The notes below the pieces were generated by a model, which saw nothing but the letters and a program-made list of their open reading frames with translations, was not told where the DNA came from and did not search any database. A stretch of 64,000 bases of DNA, taken from Diphasiastrum complanatum (lineage: Eukaryota > Streptophyta > Lycopodiopsida > Lycopodiales > Lycopodiaceae). Both the position numbers and the translations under genes were made by a program. The stretch is from contig CM055105.1 in assembly GCA_029204225.1 (NCBI GenBank), positions 13,845,721 through 13,909,720 of the forward strand, given 5' to 3'. This document shows positions 32,889 to 43,304 of the stretch, in pieces. The number at the start of each line of letters is the position of its first letter. The first letter of the stretch is position 1.

Positions 32889-32943
32889 AGACTGTTGCGA
32901 CACTTAGTGTATTTCTGCAAATTGTTGTAACACTTAGTGTATT
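32889..32943. repeat. Duplicated flank, copy 1
   Basis: GACTGTTGCGACACTTAGTG and onward, containing two CACTTAGTGTATT units, is the same as 42,010-42,063. Both precede an L1 LTR at the same base. Confidence 0.8.
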
Positions 32944-33708
32944 TGTAGCGCAGGCATCCCAAAGGGAGCCGGGAACCACGACTTAGCTTCCCAGCCTTCA
33001 ACTCTTGCCGTCCAAATCCACTTGACATACAAGCAGCCAACTCGCCAACAACGATCAGACTTAACCAACTCGAAGTTCCGAAAACCAACATTGAGATCCA
33101 ACCTGGCGCCATGCCATATCAGGGTCTCGATGTGGGTGACTTCCCTCCAAGCAAGCTGCCCGACATACATCAAACTTAACCAACTCAAAGCTTCGTTACA
33201 AACGAGTAACATCCATTCCAAGCAAGCGGTCTGACTTACATAAGACTTAACCAACTGAAAGCTTCGTCACGAGCACTGGAAGCCAGCCTCGTGCCACGCC
33301 AGACTGGACAGCCATAAACAGGTAACTTCCACCCAAGCAAGCCATCCAACTCAGCCGACAGGTTAGAGCCCGTTCCCCAAGAGCTTAACCCATTCACGTT
33401 CATGCAAGGAACACTCAAAACCACAAGCCGCGACATATATGGAGACAACCAGTTCCTGGACCACATGGCCCCGACAGCATACCGTTGGCGCCACGGACCG
33501 AATGGTCCCGACGGCATACCGTTGGCTTCCCAGGATACGACCCTAAGCTATGTGCCAACTTAAAAATTTTGAAGCGGCCTTACAACTGGCGCTTTTACCG
33601 AACACTGAAACCCAGAAGGTAATCAGAGTCAATTTGAGGAAAATCCCACTTTATTAATAAATCTGAGAAGGTTACATTTCAAGTGTGTGACCGACCCTCG
33701 TCTCCAGG
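32944..33708 (-). mobile_element. L1 LTR (minus), first portion, split by L2 element
   Basis: Starts TGTAGCGCAGG and runs to GTCTCCAGG, where the L2 element is inserted. It continues at 38,956/38,961. The combined length without the insert is about 1,242 bp, the normal L1 LTR length. Confidence 0.9.
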
Positions 33709-34628
33709 TGTTGCGCCGGCGCCTCAAAGGGCGCTGGGACTTGAGCGGTTTCCCCAACACGCGCTTAAGTCTAACATTCATCCATCATGCACTTACGTAA
33801 AAGCCAACTCAGAATCGTAACAAGCTTAACCATTCAGACTTAAGAAAACTGGAATCCCAACCAACCCGAAAGCCAACTCAGAATCCGTCCCCAAAAGGTA
33901 ACCAAAGGCAAAGACAAGCCACACATGAAACCCAAGGCATAGTGGTCGCCAAACTGACCAATTGGCATAGCGGCAAGCCCCATGTCGATGACAGGGACCC
34001 TTAGGCGCCAGCGACGCAAAAAGGTTGTAGTAAGGGTCCTTCCACTTGGACCAGTCCCGGAGGCGAAACCGAAATGGTAATCATCCCCAAGGATCAACTT
34101 TATTAGATTTGGAAGAGGTTACATTCATACATAGACTGACCGGTCTCGGGGCCACCAACACGTGCTGGGCATTGTGCCTGGCTCGTGCTGGTAGAGGGAG
34201 CTGAGACCTGGCGACTGGATTCCTGGCGCTGGTTGAGCTGCCCAAGTTTCTGTCTGCCGGACTCCCCCTATAGTTCTGCTGTGATTCGGCGCACCCCCTC
34301 TGGTTTGAAACATAGTGCTTTCTGGTAAAGCACGCTTTTTAGGACTTAGTTTTTATTTTGCTGATTAAGCCTGGCAAGCCTGGCAGAATCAGTCTGGCTC
34401 CCGGACATGGGTCCCGGGAGCCGTCCCGGCGGCCGAATCAACCTGCTTTCCTGACTAGGCCATGACTCGAGCTCCAGAGCTAGCTCATGACTTTGTGACT
34501 ACTTGACTGGCTCACCACAGGTCGGAGGCTCAGTCCTTGACATTCTAACTTGCTCTGGGACCTTAGGGAGTGTCACCCCTTTGAGTCTTACAGGGCACGC
34601 TGGGTGCACCCAAGTCAGCTTTACAACA
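33709..34628 (-). mobile_element. L2 3' LTR
   Basis: 920 bp, TGTTGCGCC..CTTTACAACA as read on the plus strand. Contains AATAAA on the minus strand (AATCTAATAAAGTTG). It has an extra CAAGCCTGG compared with its partner. Confidence 0.9.
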
Positions 34629-34638
34629 TCCTCCCCTC
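34629..34638 (-). other. L2 polypurine tract
   Basis: GAGGGGAGGA on the minus strand directly abuts the LTR start. A similar tract abuts the older L2 copy at 4,368. Confidence 0.8.
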
Positions 34639-34996
34639 GTTTGAGAAAGCTGATGTCCTCATCAGGGCCAAACTAGAACCTAAGACTCATGGCACGGGCT
34701 TAATTCACCGGCCAGACTTTAGTCACATATACAAGGGCACGGGCTTGATTCACCGGCCAAAGAAAACCAACTGTAAAGCAGAGTAATGATATTGTGTTTT
34801 ACACCCAGCACAGGAAAAGTGTGGATCTAGTTCACTTACGTAAAACCTGTGTGAAGCTGCTGCACTTAGACATCAAACTGAAGCTCACTCCTCAATGAGA
34901 AATGCGGCTTACTTTATTAGCATGAAAGAAAAAGGGTACTCACGGCTCCCTTAAGCCTCAGATATGTCGTTGTGGTCGCACATCTGGATGAGTCCC

Positions 34997-36298
34997 CTAG
35001 GACTCTAGATATTTCGTTTGGTCGTCCAGGTTGAGCTCCTTGAGCTCTGCATCGGCACTTAGATTCACCTTTGACGTAGAAACTGCAGGCAATGTTGGCT
35101 CCATTTGACCTCGCGTCAACTGGTTTGTCATTGTTGGATGTCTTTCATTAAAAAGATGAGTTTTCGCTTGGTCACACAAGGTGAGCTCCTTGAGCTCTGC
35201 ATCGGCACTTGAATTCACCTTTGATGTAGAGACTATAGGCAATTTTGGCTCCATTTGTTCCCGTGCCAGCTGGTCTGTCACTGTTGGTTGTCCTTCGTTA
35301 AATAGGTGAATGAGATTGGGAGGAATGGTTGGCTCAGGTTCATTTGTGTCGTTCTTTTCTAGTTGGTCCCCTGGCACAGCTCTGACGACACAAGGTCTCC
35401 TGCCATTATATAATAACACAAGGTTAACCCCTTTTGCCAAGAAGGCCACCACATGTTCGTTAAACCAACTTAATCCCAAAATAGCGTCGAAGGCATCCAT
35501 CTTCAAGATTGTGAACGTTAGTCGATTCTTCCAGGCTCCCAGAGAGATTGGTAAGTTGGTTGCCAATCTACAAGTGGTCATTGTACCTTTCGCGGTCTCC
35601 ACACAAATAGGAGTCACATTTTCTTCACATTGGATGTCCAATTCTCCTGTCAGTTTTTCTGACAAGTAGTTATGAGACGCCCCCAGGTCTACCATGAAGT
35701 AAATGCTCCTGCCTTGAATACAGCCTTTCAGGTACAATAACTTGGATCCTCTCGCAGGAGTCGCCATAAGATGTTCACGATAAGCCGCAAGTGCCCCTAT
35801 CTGTTGCAAGGCATTCAGGTCAGACTCCGTCAAATCCGTTTCTGGGTCCTCTTCATCATCTTGTTCACCATCTTCTTGATCAAATGCCTCTCTCTCCATC
35901 CTATCAAATCCTTCAATGGCAGCCATGATTTGCTTATTCAATGGTTTGGGGCATGATCTCCAAGAGTGACCTTGCTGATGACAGTTGAAGCAACGCATGG
36001 AACTGCCCACTGTTGGTGAGCTGTTGCTGTGACTAGTCGAAGATCCAACATTGTTTCTTCTCTGGAACATGTTCCCTCCATTGTTGCCTTGGTTGCCAAA
36101 CCCTGTTTTTGTTGGGAATTTATTCACGCTACTCGAGGCTTGGTTGCCATTTGGAGCTGAGTCCCCTCTTTGAAAAGAAGCTCGGACTCGGTCTGGATCC
36201 ACTAAATACTCTTGTTGAGGTTGCGGGAGCAGCTGGTGCCAATGTGCTCTCATAATCACAAACCATTTCAGCCGCTCGAATAGTTGAATTGAAATCAT
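34997..36298 (-). CDS. L2 nucleocapsid and aspartic protease-like protein
   Basis: A long minus-strand frame (433 codons as opened) that continues gag after a frame change. It has a CCHC zinc knuckle (CFNCHQQGHSWRSC), an acidic linker, and then a retropepsin fold: YFMVDLGASHNYLSEKL and DAILGLSWFNEHV. The catalytic triad is D-L-G, where D-S/T-G is usual, so activity is doubtful. The C-terminus is a tandem duplication of about 48 residues (HLFNE..PTVTDQL..STSKVN..DAELKEL twice). The frame then ends at a normal stop with no RT. It overlaps the gag frame by 170 bp in another phase. Confidence 0.8.
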   Translation of the reverse strand: MISIQLFERLKWFVIMRAHWHQLLPQPQQEYLVDPDRVRASFQRGDSAPNGNQASSSVNKFPTKTGFGNQGNNGGNMFQRRNNVGSSTSHSNSSPTVGSSMRCFNCHQQGHSWRSCPKPLNKQIMAAIEGFDRMEREAFDQEDGEQDDEEDPETDLTESDLNALQQIGALAAYREHLMATPARGSKLLYLKGCIQGRSIYFMVDLGASHNYLSEKLTGELDIQCEENVTPICVETAKGTMTTCRLATNLPISLGAWKNRLTFTILKMDAFDAILGLSWFNEHVVAFLAKGVNLVLLYNGRRPCVVRAVPGDQLEKNDTNEPEPTIPPNLIHLFNEGQPTVTDQLAREQMEPKLPIVSTSKVNSSADAELKELTLCDQAKTHLFNERHPTMTNQLTRGQMEPTLPAVSTSKVNLSADAELKELNLDDQTKYLES

Positions 36299-37211
36299 GG
36301 GGCATGTAGCTGTCTATCGGACGTCGGGTCCAGGATTGCATTCCAGACAATAGGTAATGAGTTTTGTCCGCCTCGGACATATCTTCAATAACCCATACAC
36401 TCTGTCTGAATCTATTGAGGTACTCTCGCAATGACCCTTTCTGTTTGAACCCCGATAATTCTGTCCTCAATCTCATGTGTGAATCCTTCGGTATGAACTC
36501 CTCTCGTAACGCGGCTTTGAATGCGTCCCATGTTTGAAAATGCATTCCTGCCATCCGGTACCAATTTGTAGTGTAGCCCTCAAAATATGCTAATGCCAAG
36601 TCAGTTCTTTCTTCCTCAGGAGTGTTCATTAGACGGAAGTAATGGTCCATGTGAAACAACCAATCTTCCACAACTCGAATATCACGCTCTCCTTTGAAAG
36701 TAGGTGGTGCTTTCACTTTGGCAGTCTTTCTTGGGCCCTCCGTGGTTCGCGCTCGTGGTTCTCTTGGTATCTGTGGAGGAGGCGCCACTGCATTCTCCCT
36801 AGTTGCTTCCAACTCTTCAAACCTGGCTTCGAGCTGTGTTAGCCCGTCTCTCATTTCTCTAGCAAGGTTAATTTGGGTAAGATTCATGGCTCGCAAGGAT
36901 GTTTGCCATTCTTTCCTTTCGGTTTCTCTATCCTTCTTCACCTCGCTAAGCATAGCCGTCATTGCGCTTGATAAGTATTGCCGCATCTTCACTTCAAAGA
37001 GGTCCTGTTGTGCCTCTGGCAAGGGTTCATCTCTTGGTGTAGGTTCAGAAGGGCCACCCATCTCTTCATGGAGGGGCGCCACTGTGGAGTGCATACGCTC
37101 TTTCTTTCTCGACTTGGACCTGGTGCCATCTCGATGCATGCGAGAGCTGTATTCTCGAGTCAGCTCTTCTCCGTCCGTCAGTGCTCGTAACTCTTCAAGA
37201 TGGTCCTCCAT
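36129..37211 (-). CDS. L2 gag (matrix and capsid)
   Basis: Starts at ATG 37,211 and gives 360 residues. There is a basic N-terminal part (SRKKERMHS), a helical region likely to form a coiled coil (residues about 75-140), and the retrotransposon gag domain with PPTFKGERDIRVVEDWLFHM, ALAYFEGYTTNWYRM, TWDAFKAALREEF and GSLREYLNRF. Gag forms the virus-like particle in the cytoplasm. The zinc knuckle lies in the overlapping next frame, so gag-nucleocapsid needs a frameshift or this copy has a single indel. The frame is otherwise open across the whole capsid domain, consistent with a young insertion. Confidence 0.85.
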   Translation of the reverse strand: MEDHLEELRALTDGEELTREYSSRMHRDGTRSKSRKKERMHSTVAPLHEEMGGPSEPTPRDEPLPEAQQDLFEVKMRQYLSSAMTAMLSEVKKDRETERKEWQTSLRAMNLTQINLAREMRDGLTQLEARFEELEATRENAVAPPPQIPREPRARTTEGPRKTAKVKAPPTFKGERDIRVVEDWLFHMDHYFRLMNTPEEERTDLALAYFEGYTTNWYRMAGMHFQTWDAFKAALREEFIPKDSHMRLRTELSGFKQKGSLREYLNRFRQSVWVIEDMSEADKTHYLLSGMQSWTRRPIDSYMPHDFNSTIRAAEMVCDYESTLAPAAPATSTRVFSGSRPSPSFFSKRGLSSKWQPSLE

Positions 37212-38029
37212 TATAGTCAGAGGTGTACTTCCAACAGATTATCGCCTCAATCCTTTTTATATTTGAAGCTCTCCCTTCTGTCAGCCGGGCCCCACAGCTC
37301 TCTTTTCTTCTTTATTAAATCAGCTTCAATGAAAATATCCCTTCCTCAAACTTAGCACGCCCACATCACCTGAGAGCCAAGTAGGAACCAGGTCATTTGT
37401 GTCCAAGCAAGCACACGACAAACGGAACATACCAACCAAAGCAAACATAGAGGATCCCTCTCAAGCCACAAACCCCCCCTGAGACCGGACGTAGGACCTT
37501 TGCCTAGCCGCGCCCACACAAATCTATCACAGAATTAGCCCACGGGGAAACATCCATCCAACCATCCGTGCTTTCACCATTAAGCAGCACATTGCCTCAG
37601 TCACGCCCCACCACTTTTTGGTCGATAGCCCTTATAGCTAAACGATCGGCAGCTATCCCGCACCGGCAGCTAACCACCCGTGCTTTACACCCGAATTCGA
37701 GCAGCATCTCTGTATCAATGGTTAACCCGTACAGTTCGAATATGTCGCCCCGCACCCCACAAGGTACAGACCGTGCTTTCACCTACCTAGGCAGCACTTT
37801 GTCTCATCCGTCCTACGTGCAGACGGCGCCAGGCCCGAACCGCGAGAACTGACCGTGCTTACACCTCGAGGGCAGCACTTTGACTCATCAAGTCCCCCGT
37901 TCTGCCGACCACCCCGACCGTGGACGCACCCGTGCTTACACTGTGGGCAGCACCTTGCGCAACGGTTGTCCTGACAAATCCCAAAAACGTGGCCATCCCT
38001 GTGAGACTTGCGTAGCTGACCGGCTAGTC
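37212..38029 (-). other. L2 leader with five-hairpin array
   Basis: The part nearest the primer site matches the L1 leader almost throughout. All five GTGCT/AGCAC hairpins are present between 37,568 and 37,953. The 350 bp nearest gag is less conserved with L1. Confidence 0.7.
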
Positions 38030-38042
38030 GGCTCTGATACCA
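38030..38042 (-). other. L2 primer binding site (Met-tRNA)
   Basis: TGGTATCAGAGCC on the minus strand, two bases from the LTR end at 38,045. Confidence 0.88.
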
Positions 38043-38044
38043 CA

Positions 38045-38955
38045 TGTTGCGCCGGCGCCTCAAAGGGCGCTGGGACTTGAGCGGTTTCCCCAACACGCGC
38101 TTAAGTCTAACATTCATCCATCATGCACTTACGTAAAAGCCAACTCAGAATCGTAACAAGCTTAACCATTCAGACTTAAGAAAACTGGAATCCCAACCAA
38201 CCCGAAAGCCAACTCAGAATCCGTCCCCAAAAGGTAACCAAAGGCAAAGACAAGCCACACATGAAACCCAAGGCATAGTGGTCGCCAAACTGACCAATTG
38301 GCATAGCGGCAAGCCCCATGTCGATGACAGGGACCCTTAGGCGCCAGCGACGCAAAAAGGTTGTAGTAAGGGTCCTTCCACTTGGACCAGTCCCGGAGGC
38401 GAAACCGAAATGGTAATCATCCCCAAGGATCAACTTTATTAGATTTGGAAGAGGTTACATTCATACATAGACTGACCGGTCTCGGGGCCACCAACACGTG
38501 CTGGGCATTGTGCCTGGCTCGTGCTGGTAGAGGGAGCTGAGACCTGGCGACTGGATTCCTGGCGCTGGTTGAGCTGCCCAAGTTTCTGTCTGCCGGACTC
38601 CCCCTATAGTTCTGCTGTGATTCGGCGCACCCCCTCTGGTTTGAAACATAGTGCTTTCTGGTAAAGCACGCTTTTTAGGACTTAGTTTTTATTTTGCTGA
38701 TTAAGCCTGGCAGAATCAGTCTGGCTCCCGGACATGGGTCCCGGGAGCCGTCCCGGCGGCCGAATCAACCTGCTTTCCTGACTAGGCCATGACTCGAGCT
38801 CCAGAGCTAGCTCATGACTTTGTGACTACTTGACTGGCTCACCACAGGTCGGAGGCTCAGTCCTTGACATTCTAACTTGCTCTGGGACCTTAGGGAGTGT
38901 CACCCCTTTGAGTCTTACAGGGCACGCTGGGTGCACCCAAGTCAGCTTTACAACA
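38045..38955 (-). mobile_element. L2 5' LTR
   Basis: 911 bp, matching 33,709-34,628 except for the 9-nt indel. Its outer end ACAACA at 38,955 is followed by the target copy CCGGG. Confidence 0.9.
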
Positions 38956-38960
38956 CCGGG

Positions 38961-39437
38961 GCTCTAGCATGCCAAGGTGAGAGCCATGACAACATTCCAG
39001 CAAGGGAGGCTGAGACTTGGTTGGAGCTCGCCCTGAGTCGCAACCCGCACTCCCCTATAGTATTGGTGGGATTCGGCCCCCCCCTCATGCGAAGCACTCT
39101 ATCCAGGCTGGTAAAGCACGTTTTTCTTTCTCTAGAATTTTCTCTTTCTAGAAAGTCATTTTCTCTCTCTAGATTTTATTGATCCCCAGGCTTCCTTCAA
39201 TCATGCCTAGATCGTGTGAGGTGATTGCACATCGATCTGAGCTCTCTGGACTTCGCTAGAACTGATCAAAGATTTTCAGCCATAGGAACTTGGCACCGGC
39301 TGGATTCTGGTCACAATGGCACTGGGAGCGGCGCCGGTGCCGTTGGCGCCGGGAGCAGCAGGGGCGCTGCTGGCGCCGGGGACAATGCTGGCGCCAGTGG
39401 CGCCGGAAGTAAAGCTTGTAAAGGTAGCTTTACAACA
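38961..39437 (-). mobile_element. L1 LTR (minus), second portion
   Basis: Continues the LTR cut at 33,708 and ends at its true start, CTTTACAACA at 39,437. It is followed by the L1 internal sequence TCCACCCCACC. Confidence 0.9.
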
Positions 39438-39583
39438 TCCACCCCACCTTTATAAAATATGATGTTATGTCAGATTAAAGTAAAGGTGTCTCCCAATTAA
39501 AATAACTATACATTTGAGCTACTTGGCACAGTACTCAATTTACTGGCCACTTTCTATTAACATTGAAGCTGGCACACCACAAG
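39438..39583 (-). mobile_element. L1 internal region next to 3' LTR, truncated
   Basis: Matches 43,305-43,460, ending in GCACACCACAAGT, where the G-run repeat begins. The rest of this L1 element is missing here. Confidence 0.75.
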
Positions 39584-39859
39584 TCGGGCGGGGGGGCTAC
39601 TGTGGGCCCTAGTATCTTGTCAAATTTGTGCACCATACCGCTCCCTCACCTCTTCTTCATTCATTTGTATATTCAGCTGAACACTTACCATCAAACACAA
39701 ATCATACACACAAATCCACACACACACACACAAACACTCATACACACAAATCCATACAAACACCCACAACATCGACCGCCCGCCATTGACGGGCACACTA
39801 TGCTAGACTACCTACACGCATGCACAAATATACGCACTCTCACGAATACACACACATAT
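39584..39859 (+). repeat. G-run repeat family, copy 3
   Basis: GGGCGGGGGGG, then the same block as 30,945-31,250, ending CACGAATACACACACAT where an L1 LTR begins. Confidence 0.8.
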
Positions 39860-40594
39860 TGTTGTAAAGCTACCTTTACAAGCTTTACTTCCGACGCCAT
39901 CGGGGCCAGCAGCGCCCCTGCTGCTCCCGGCGTCAACGGCGCCGGCGCCGCTCCCGGCGCCACTGTGACCAGAATCTAGCCGGCGCCAAGTTCCTATGAC
40001 TGAAAATCTTTGATCGGTTCTAGCGGAGTCCAGAGAGGTCAAATCGATGTGCAATCACCTCACACGATCTAGGCATGATTAAAGGAAGCCTAGGGATCAA
40101 TAAAATCTAGAGAGAGAAAATGACTTTCTAGAAAGAGAAAATTCTAGAGAGAGAAAAACGTGCTTTACCAGCTTGGGTAGAGTGCTTTGGTATGAGGGGT
40201 GCCGAATCACACCAATGCTATAGGGGAGTGCGGGTTGCGACTCAGGGCGAGCTTCAACCAAGTCTCAGCCTCCCTTGCTGGAATGTTGTCATGGCTCTCG
40301 CCTTGGCATGCTAGCGCCCCGGAGACTAGGGTCGGTCACACACTTGAAATGTAACCTTCTCAGATTTATCAATAAAGTGGGATTTTTCTCAAACTGACTC
40401 TGATTACCTTCTGGGTTTCAGTGTTCGGTAAAAGCGCCAGTTGTAAGGTCGCTTCAAAATTTTTAAGTTGGCACATAGCTGAGGGTTGTATCCCGGGACG
40501 CCAGCGGTATGCCGTCGGGACCATTCGGTCCGTGGCGCCAACGGTATGCTGTCGGGACCATTTGGTCTAGGAACTGGTTGTCTCCATATTTGTA
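39860..40594 (+). mobile_element. L1 5' LTR, 3' end deleted
   Basis: Starts TGTTGTAAAGCT and runs about 735 bp to GTCTCCATATTTGT. There it is fused directly to the leader, so the LTR end, primer site and first hairpin arm are lost. Confidence 0.85.
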
Positions 40595-41744
40595 TAAGCA
40601 CGGGTGCGTCCACGGTCGGGGTGGTCGGCAGAACGGGGGACTTGATGAGTCAAAGTGCTGCCCTTGAGGTGTAAGCACGGTCAGTTCTAGCGGTTCGGGC
40701 CTGGCGCTGTCTGCACGTAGGACAGATGAGGCAGTGTGCTGCCATTAGGTCGGTGTAAGCACGGTCTGTGCCTTGTCGGGTGCGGGGCGACATATTCGAA
40801 CTGTATGGGTTAACCATTGATACAGAGATGCTGCTCGAATTCGGGTGTAAAGCACGGGTGGTTAGCTGCCGGTGCGGGATAGCTGCCGATCGTTTAGCTA
40901 TAAGGGCTATCGACCAAAAAGTGGTGGGGCGTGACTGAGGCAATGTGCTGCTTAATGGTGAAAGCACGGATAGTTGGAGGGGTGTCCTATGTGGGCTGAT
41001 TCCGTGATCGATTTGTATGGGCGCGGCCAGGCAAAGGTCCGTTGGCAGGACCATCTCAAAGGGGGACCTTGTCTTTGTTACTTGTTAGTAAACCTGCCTG
41101 AGTGTCTTACTTGTATGTATTCGTGGTGAGTCTTAGTACTCGTGCTTTGCCTGGTTTGCATGATTGCTTGTGATACAAGGAGCTGATGGCTCGAGAAGGA
41201 ACCTTTTCTTTTGAAGGCTGATACCATCAAACAAAGAGGACTACAGAATCTGTGGGGCGGATTTGCAGTTCAAGTACTCACATGTGAACGACAACGAAAC
41301 GACTCAATGTTTACAAAGGATGGACGACTAGCCTGTTTCTTGGGTTAGTTTCATTTGCGACAACGCCCACCAGACGCAAGCAGGAAGTCAAAAGTTGGAA
41401 AGGGCAATTTCAGAGGAGATCTTCTATGGAGCAGTTGGTCTTCATTTTGGGACGGCCACCCTAAACCCTAAACTCACTGAGCATGGGTGATATCCAGTAT
41501 CAGTTGGGTTTTTTCCTCAAAGGGGAAAAGACTAGGATCCTCTTCAGAGATTGGCAGCAAGTTGGATCGAGCCATAATCCTAGCAGATGGGAAGCAAAGT
41601 GTTGGAAAGGCTTTTTATCCGAGGAACTTTACTCTAAGTCCGATCAGCTGATTCTATAAGTGGAGGGGAACTATCACACACACCTCTCTCTTGGGGCAAA
41701 TTTTGAATGAAAGTTGATCAAAATGGGGGCAAATTCAAGGTGAC
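40595..41744 (+). mobile_element. L1 leader and short internal region
   Basis: Leader hairpins 2 to 5 lie at 40,655-40,967. The internal DNA closely matches 20,641-21,316 and ends at the same GTGAC junction with an LTR, so it is the same deletion form. No coding potential. Confidence 0.75.
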
Positions 41745-42009
41745 TGCTGTAAAGCTACCTTTACAAGCTTTACTTCCGGCGAGATCGGCGCCAGCTATGT
41801 CCCCGGCGCCGGCGTCGCTCCCGGCGCCACTGTGACCAGAATCCAACCGACGCCAAGTTCCTATGTCTGAAAATCTTTGATCGGTTCTAGCGGAGTCCAA
41901 AGAGCTCAGATCGATGTGCAATCACCTCACACGATCTAGGCATGATTGAAGGAAGCCTGGGGATTAATAAAATCTAGAGAGAGAAAATGACTTTCTAGAA
42001 AGAGAAAAT
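41745..42009 (+). mobile_element. L1 3' LTR fragment
   Basis: Starts TGCTGTAAAGCT and stops at GAAAGAGAAAAT, where the duplicated flank begins. Part of the GGCGCC block is deleted. Confidence 0.85.
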
Positions 42010-42063
42010 GACTGTTGCGACACTTAGTGTATTTCTGCAAATTGTTGTAACACTTAGTGTATT
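42010..42063. repeat. Duplicated flank, copy 2, with target duplication
   Basis: Same as 32,889-32,943. Its last five bases, GTATT, equal 48,386-48,390, marking the target duplication of the complete L1 element. Confidence 0.8.
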
Positions 42064-43304
42064 TGTAGCGCAGGCATCCTAAAGGGAGCCGGGAACCACG
42101 ACTTAGCTTCCCAACCTTCAACTCTTGCCATCCAAACCCACTTGACATACAAGCAGCCAACTCGCCAACAACGATCAGACTAAACCAACTCGAAGTTCCG
42201 AAAACCAACATTGAGATCCAACCTGGCGCCATGCCATATCGGGGTCCCGATGTGGGTGACTTCCCTCCAAGCAAGCTGCCCGACATACATCAAACTTAAC
42301 CAACTCAAAGCTTCGTTACAAACGAGTAACATCCATTCCAAGCAAGCGGTCTGACTTACATAAGACTTAACCAACTGAAAGCTTCGTCATGAGCGCTGGA
42401 AGCCAGCCTCGTGCCACGCCAGACTGGACAGCCATAAACAGGTAACTTCCACCCAAGCAAGCCATCCAACTCAGCCGACAGGTTAGAGCCCGTTCCCCAA
42501 GAGCTTAACCCATTCACGTTCATGGACGGAACACCCAGAACCACAAGCCGCGACAGATATGGAGACAACCAGTTCTTGGACCATTTGTCCCAACAGCATT
42601 CCGCTGGCGCCACGGACCGAATGGTCCCGACGGCATACCGTTGGCATCCTGGGATACGACCCTCAGCTATGTGCCAACTTAAAAATTTTGAAGCGGCCCT
42701 ACAACTAGCGCTTTTACCGAACATTGAATCCTAGAAGGTAATCAGAGTCAATTTGAGAAAAATCCCACTTTATTGATAAATCTAAGAAGGTTACATTTCA
42801 AGTGTGTGACCGACCCTCGTCTCCGGGGCGCTAGCATGCCAAGGTGAGAGCCATGACAACATTCCAACAAGGGAGGCTGAGATTTGGTTGGAGCTCGCCC
42901 TGAGTCGCAACCCGCACTCCCCTATAGTAATGGTGGGATTCGGCACCCCCCTCATACCAAGCACTCTATCCAGACTGGTAAAGCACGTTTTTCTCTCTTT
43001 AGGATTTTCTCTTTCTAGAAAGTCATTTTCTCTCTCTAGATTTTATTGATCCCCAGGCTTCCTTTAATCATGCCTAGATCGTGTGAGTTGATTGCACATC
43101 GATCTGAGCTCTCTGGACTTCGCTAGAACCGATCAAAGGTTTTTAGCCATCGAAACTTGGCGCTAGCTGGATTCTGGTCACAGTGGCACTGGAAGAGGCG
43201 CCGGCGCCGTTGGCGACGGGAGCAGCAGGGGCGCTGCTGGCACCAGAGACAATGCTGGCGCTAGTGGCGCCGGAAGTAAAGCTTGTAAAAGTAGCTTTAC
43301 AACA
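42064..43304 (-). mobile_element. L1 3' LTR of the complete element
   Basis: 1,241 bp, TGTAGCGC..CTTTACAACA as read on the plus strand, complete at both ends. Confidence 0.9.

Larger units (their letters stand above)
33709..38955 (-). mobile_element. Complete L2 element, gag-protease only, recent insertion
   Basis: A 5,247-bp element with two LTRs (33,709-34,628 and 38,045-38,955), Met-tRNA primer site (38,030-38,042), hairpin leader, gag and protease, and a polypurine tract beside the 3' LTR. It is flanked by the 5-bp target duplication CCAGG (33,704-33,708) and CCGGG (38,956-38,960, one mismatch). The LTRs look identical apart from a 9-nt duplication (920 against 911 bp), so it inserted recently. 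RT, RNase H and integrase are absent, so it needs help in trans, in the manner of TR-GAG-type elements. Confidence 0.9.
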
